Notes under the pieces: model-generated
The model's input: the letters and a program-made list of their open reading frames with translations, nothing else
What the model was told of the DNA's origin: nothing
Database searches by the model: none
In this document: in pieces, positions 58,368-64,000 of the stretch
Numbering within the stretch: the first letter of the stretch is position 1
How the letters are laid out: every line of letters begins with the position of its first letter
Position numbers and translations under genes: made by a program
From: Corynebacterium sp. p3-SID1241
Lineage (GTDB): Bacteria > Actinomycetota > Actinomycetes > Mycobacteriales > Mycobacteriaceae
Direction: 5' to 3'
Assembly: GCA_025144025.1 (NCBI GenBank)
Contig: JALXWS010000007.1
Location: forward strand, 1-64,000
Length of the DNA stretch: 64,000 bases

Positions 58368-59048
58368 ATGTCTGTTTCCGAGCTGTCCACCAGTACCCAG
58401 AACTATTTGAAAGCTATCTGGGGGCTAAAGGAATGGTCATCCGAGCCCGTTACCGCCACGCTTATAGCGAAACAGCTGGGACTCAAGCTCTCCTCGGTTT
58501 CCGATGCAGTGCGCAAAATGGCGAAGCAAGGGCTCGTGTCACACACGCCCTATGGCTCTGTGGAGTTAACCGAACTTGGCAGGCAGTACGCATTGGTCAT
58601 GGTGCGCCGTCACCGATTGCTTGAGTCTTTTTTGGTTCAAGCATTGGGCTACACCTGGGACGAAGTCCATAATGAAGCCGAAAATCTCGAACACGCGGTG
58701 TCTGACATGCTCATAGAACGTGTGGATAAGTTCCTTGATTACCCCACTAGGGATCCGCACGGCGATCCTATCCCTACGGTTGATGGACAGATCACCATCC
58801 CCAGTGCGCATCGCCTCACCGACAGCGGTGCACAATCGCAGGTGACCGTGGAACGCATTTCTGATTCCGACCCACAACTGCTGAAGTTCCTTGAAGAGCG
58901 CGGCATTGTCACTGGGGCTGTTCTTAGCACGCGCGAGGGAGCGCCCTTTTCAGATTCTCTCGAAATACAGGTGGCCGGCGGCACTCAGTGGGTAGTACTT
59001 GGACGCCCAGCTACCGACGCAGTGTTTGTAGCACACCACAACCTTTAG
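58368..59048 (+). CDS. DtxR/MntR family metal-dependent repressor, MntR-like
   Basis: A 226-residue repressor. The winged helix is at about 10-65 (VTATLIAKQLGLKLSSVSDA), the dimerisation and metal domain at about 75-140 and an SH3-like FeoA domain at about 150-226. At the primary site DtxR has Cys102; here the segment NEAENLEH has Glu (residue 105) instead, then Glu108 and His109, as in MntR proteins. His82 lies in RRHRLLESFL. The N-terminal MntR aspartate is replaced (QNYLKAIW). It probably senses Mn(II). It lies directly upstream of the nrdIEF cluster and about 7 kb from the manganese importer; control of either is not shown. Confidence 0.88.
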   Translation: MSVSELSTSTQNYLKAIWGLKEWSSEPVTATLIAKQLGLKLSSVSDAVRKMAKQGLVSHTPYGSVELTELGRQYALVMVRRHRLLESFLVQALGYTWDEVHNEAENLEHAVSDMLIERVDKFLDYPTRDPHGDPIPTVDGQITIPSAHRLTDSGAQSQVTVERISDSDPQLLKFLEERGIVTGAVLSTREGAPFSDSLEIQVAGGTQWVVLGRPATDAVFVAHHNL

Positions 59049-59092
59049 ACATTCCCCTTTGCATTAATCCTGCTCTCACCTGCCCTTTTCAA

Positions 59093-59134
59093 AACTACGT
59101 TAGACCGTAGTTGCAACTACGGCATTGCGTAGTT
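59093..59134 (+). promoter_or_regulatory. Double palindromic operator upstream of nrdI
   Basis: Two perfect copies of AACTACG-N6-CGTAGTT lie in tandem at 59093-59112 and 59115-59134, two bases apart. The 22-base period is about two helical turns, so two dimers could bind on one DNA face. The centre also reads as CGTAGTTGCAACTACG, a third 16-bp palindrome. It does not match the NrdR box consensus or a DtxR box. It is 60 bases before the nrdI ATG and probably controls nrdIEF. Confidence 0.75.
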
Positions 59135-59193
59135 AGTCTTTTCGAATATCACCTACCCCACTTATGGCTAAGGCCAGGATGAGCAGGATTGCC

Positions 59194-59631
59194 ATGTCAG
59201 ACTCACCAGATTTGGTGTACTTTTCCAGCGTTTCAGAGAACACGAAAAGATTCGTCGAACGCTTAGATAGACCCGCGGTGCGCATTCCACTGCGCCCCAA
59301 GAAAACCGGGATGATCCAGGTTTCACACCCGTACGTACTCATCGTTCCCACCTACGGCGGCGGCTCGCTCAAACGCGCCGTCCCCAAACAGGTCATCGAC
59401 TTCCTCAATGACCCAATCAACCGCTCCTTTATCCGGGGCGTTATTACCTCAGGGAATACCAACTTCGGAAGTGCTTACTGCGTCGCCGGACGCATCATTT
59501 CCGCCAAGTGCCACGTACCGGAGCTGTATCACTTCGAGCTTCTCGGCACCCAGAAGGACATCGCCGCCGTAAAGCAGGGCCTTCAGAAGTTTTGGGAGCA
59601 GCAAAAGCAGCTAACGATGACACCCCATTAA
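59194..59631 (+). CDS. nrdI: NrdI flavodoxin-like protein
   Basis: 145 residues from ATG 59194 ([10 protein letters not shown]), with AGGA 5 bases upstream; ATG 59164 and 59179 are in frame but weaker. The FMN-binding loops are visible: [16 protein letters not shown] (phosphate loop), VPTYGGGS and [11 protein letters not shown]. NrdI supplies superoxide or peroxide from reduced FMN to activate NrdF: a Mn-tyrosyl radical in class Ib, or hydroxylation of the tyrosine to DOPA in class Ie. The NrdF encoded here lacks metal ligands, so the second role applies if the assignment holds. No nrdH glutaredoxin gene lies nearby. Confidence 0.93.
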   Translation: MSDSPDLVYFSSVSENTKRFVERLDRPAVRIPLRPKKTGMIQVSHPYVLIVPTYGGGSLKRAVPKQVIDFLNDPINRSFIRGVITSGNTNFGSAYCVAGRIISAKCHVPELYHFELLGTQKDIAAVKQGLQKFWEQQKQLTMTPH

Positions 59632-59681
59632 TCCCCCACAAGATGAAGAACACATCCGCATCACACAGATTGGAAAACACA

Positions 59682-63213
<3,532 letters not shown>

Positions 63214-63252
63214 CCACGTCTCCCTACACCCAACTAAGAAAGAAGGTTTACC

Positions 63253-63834
63253 ATGACCACCCCACGTATCAGCGTTATCGTCGGCAGCCTGCGCCGAGAG
63301 TCATTTGCACGCAAGATTGCACACGAGGTGCTCACGATGATCCCTGAAGGCTACGAGGCAAACATCGTGGAAATCCGTGACTTGCCGCTCTATGACTTCG
63401 ACTACGATGACCCCGCCGTCACGGACAAGCCCACTCCGGCTGAGTACACCACCTTTCGCGAGACCATCAAGAACTCGAGCGGGATCCTCTTCATTACGCC
63501 AGAGAACAACCGCACTATCCCTGCCTGCCTCAAAAACGCAGTGGACATCGGCTCTAAACCCAACTCAGATGTGGCGTGGAAGAACCTTCCCGTAGGTATC
63601 ATTAGCCACTCTGTAGGCCGCATGGGCGGCTACAGTTCACAGAAGAACCTTCGCCTCGCTCTGTCCTACTTCGACATGCCGCTCCCTGGTCAGCCCGAAG
63701 TATTTCTGGGCCAATCCCCCACCCTTTTCGAAGAGTCCGGACATCTCAATCAACGTACCGCAGACTTTGTCAAGGATTACGTTATGCGCTTCCTGCAGTT
63801 GACCGACGAGGCCTTTAGAGCCAAGAACGGCTAG
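63253..63834 (+). CDS. NADPH-dependent FMN reductase family flavoprotein
   Basis: A 193-residue flavodoxin-fold protein. GSLRRESFARKIA (about residues 11-23) is the FMN phosphate-binding GSxRxxSxx motif. TPENNRTIPACLKNAVD (about 94-110) matches the PEYNxxxPxxLKNAID motif, with Asn in place of the usual Tyr. AGAAGG lies 9 bases upstream of the ATG. As the last gene of the nrdIEF cluster it might reduce FMN or the NrdI flavin, or act as a quinone reductase. The NrdI link is inference. Confidence 0.87.
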   Translation: MTTPRISVIVGSLRRESFARKIAHEVLTMIPEGYEANIVEIRDLPLYDFDYDDPAVTDKPTPAEYTTFRETIKNSSGILFITPENNRTIPACLKNAVDIGSKPNSDVAWKNLPVGIISHSVGRMGGYSSQKNLRLALSYFDMPLPGQPEVFLGQSPTLFEESGHLNQRTADFVKDYVMRFLQLTDEAFRAKNG

Positions 63835-63858
63835 CGGTATCCCCAGCCAACACACATC

Positions 63859-63956
63859 ACGCCCTCTTCGAAGTACTCAAAGACTCCTAGAGGGCGTTCA
63901 CAATGACACAAACCCCGGATTCAGGCTCATCCTTGAGTTACCTGAATCCGGGGTTT
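63859..63956 (+). terminator. Two tandem terminator hairpins after the nrd cluster
   Basis: ACGCCCTCT (63859-63867) pairs with AGAGGGCGT (63889-63897). A second, perfect 16-bp stem follows, AAACCCCGGATTCAGG (63910-63925) with CCTGAATCCGGGGTTT (63941-63956), ending in TTT. The second stem carries A and T runs on both sides, so it can work in both directions. The remaining bases to 64000 show no gene. Confidence 0.85.
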
Positions 63957-64000
63957 CATGCGCGCTCGCCACCACACATGTGGCAGCAGCGCGTTACAAG

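Noticed and set aside
59093..59134. NrdR box
   Set aside because: The repeats AACTACG-N6-CGTAGTT do not fit the NrdR consensus ACACWATATWTGTGT type or its usual spacing.

Overview
The window looks like a chromosome segment of a Corynebacterium species. The evidence is synteny and gene content. Gene order valS-folC-DUF4233-ndk-rne-rplU-rpmA-obg-proB-proA-nadD-rsfS-(GpgP-like)-degV-comEA-comEC-holA is the actinobacterial order known from Mycobacterium and Corynebacterium. There is a SpaA-type sortase-assembled pilus cluster, an ArsR with the Cys pattern of the C. glutamicum protein, and twin clpP genes with clpX nearby. No rRNA, tRNA or CRISPR array was seen.

Layout. 0-4 kb: a TetR regulator, a Dam-type adenine methyltransferase overlapping a probable PD-(D/E)XK restriction enzyme, a LysE-type exporter and an ankyrin protein. 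4-16 kb: housekeeping genes on the minus strand (holA, comEC, comEA, degV, a GpgP-like phosphatase, rsfS, nadD, proA, two tandem 2-hydroxyacid dehydrogenases, proB, obg). 16.3-27.1 kb: a pilus operon of visibly lower GC (backbone pilin, class C sortase, LAETG base pilin, about 2050-residue tip adhesin, second sortase), preceded by a small regulator and membrane-protein pair. This island separates rpmA from obg, which are normally adjacent. 28-46 kb: rpmA, rplU, an RNase E/G with an IF2_N domain, an arsenite efflux pair with its operator, a DnaQ-TerB-BRCT protein, ndk, folC, valS, mdh, a TetR regulator and clpX.

46.2-52.9 kb: a short-chain dehydrogenase, then a composite-transposon-like structure. 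Two apparently identical 1579-bp IS110-family elements in direct orientation (46994-48572 and 51267-52845) flank a high-GC manganese-type ABC transporter whose permease and solute-binding protein are fused. Each IS has a 243-nt non-coding left end that carries a copy of its own right-end sequence, as expected of a bridge RNA. 52.9-58.4 kb: an 84-residue protein and a PiT phosphate transporter that share an 11-bp-phased direct-repeat motif upstream, a POT peptide transporter, and clpP2-clpP1.

58.4-64 kb: an MntR-like regulator, then nrdI-nrdE-nrdF behind a double palindrome. NrdF lacks three of the four carboxylate metal ligands (Glu to Gln120, Ser180 and Lys214). This is the QSK signature of class Ie, metal-free, DOPA-radical ribonucleotide reductase. 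A small gene overlapping the nrdF end is broken at a run of eight G, and an NADPH-FMN-reductase-like flavoprotein closes the cluster before strong terminator hairpins. I consider this reductase operon, with its operator and G-tract gene, the most interesting system here. A metal-independent reductase lies about 7 kb from a horizontally mobile manganese importer, so both features may be responses to metal starvation. That link is inference.
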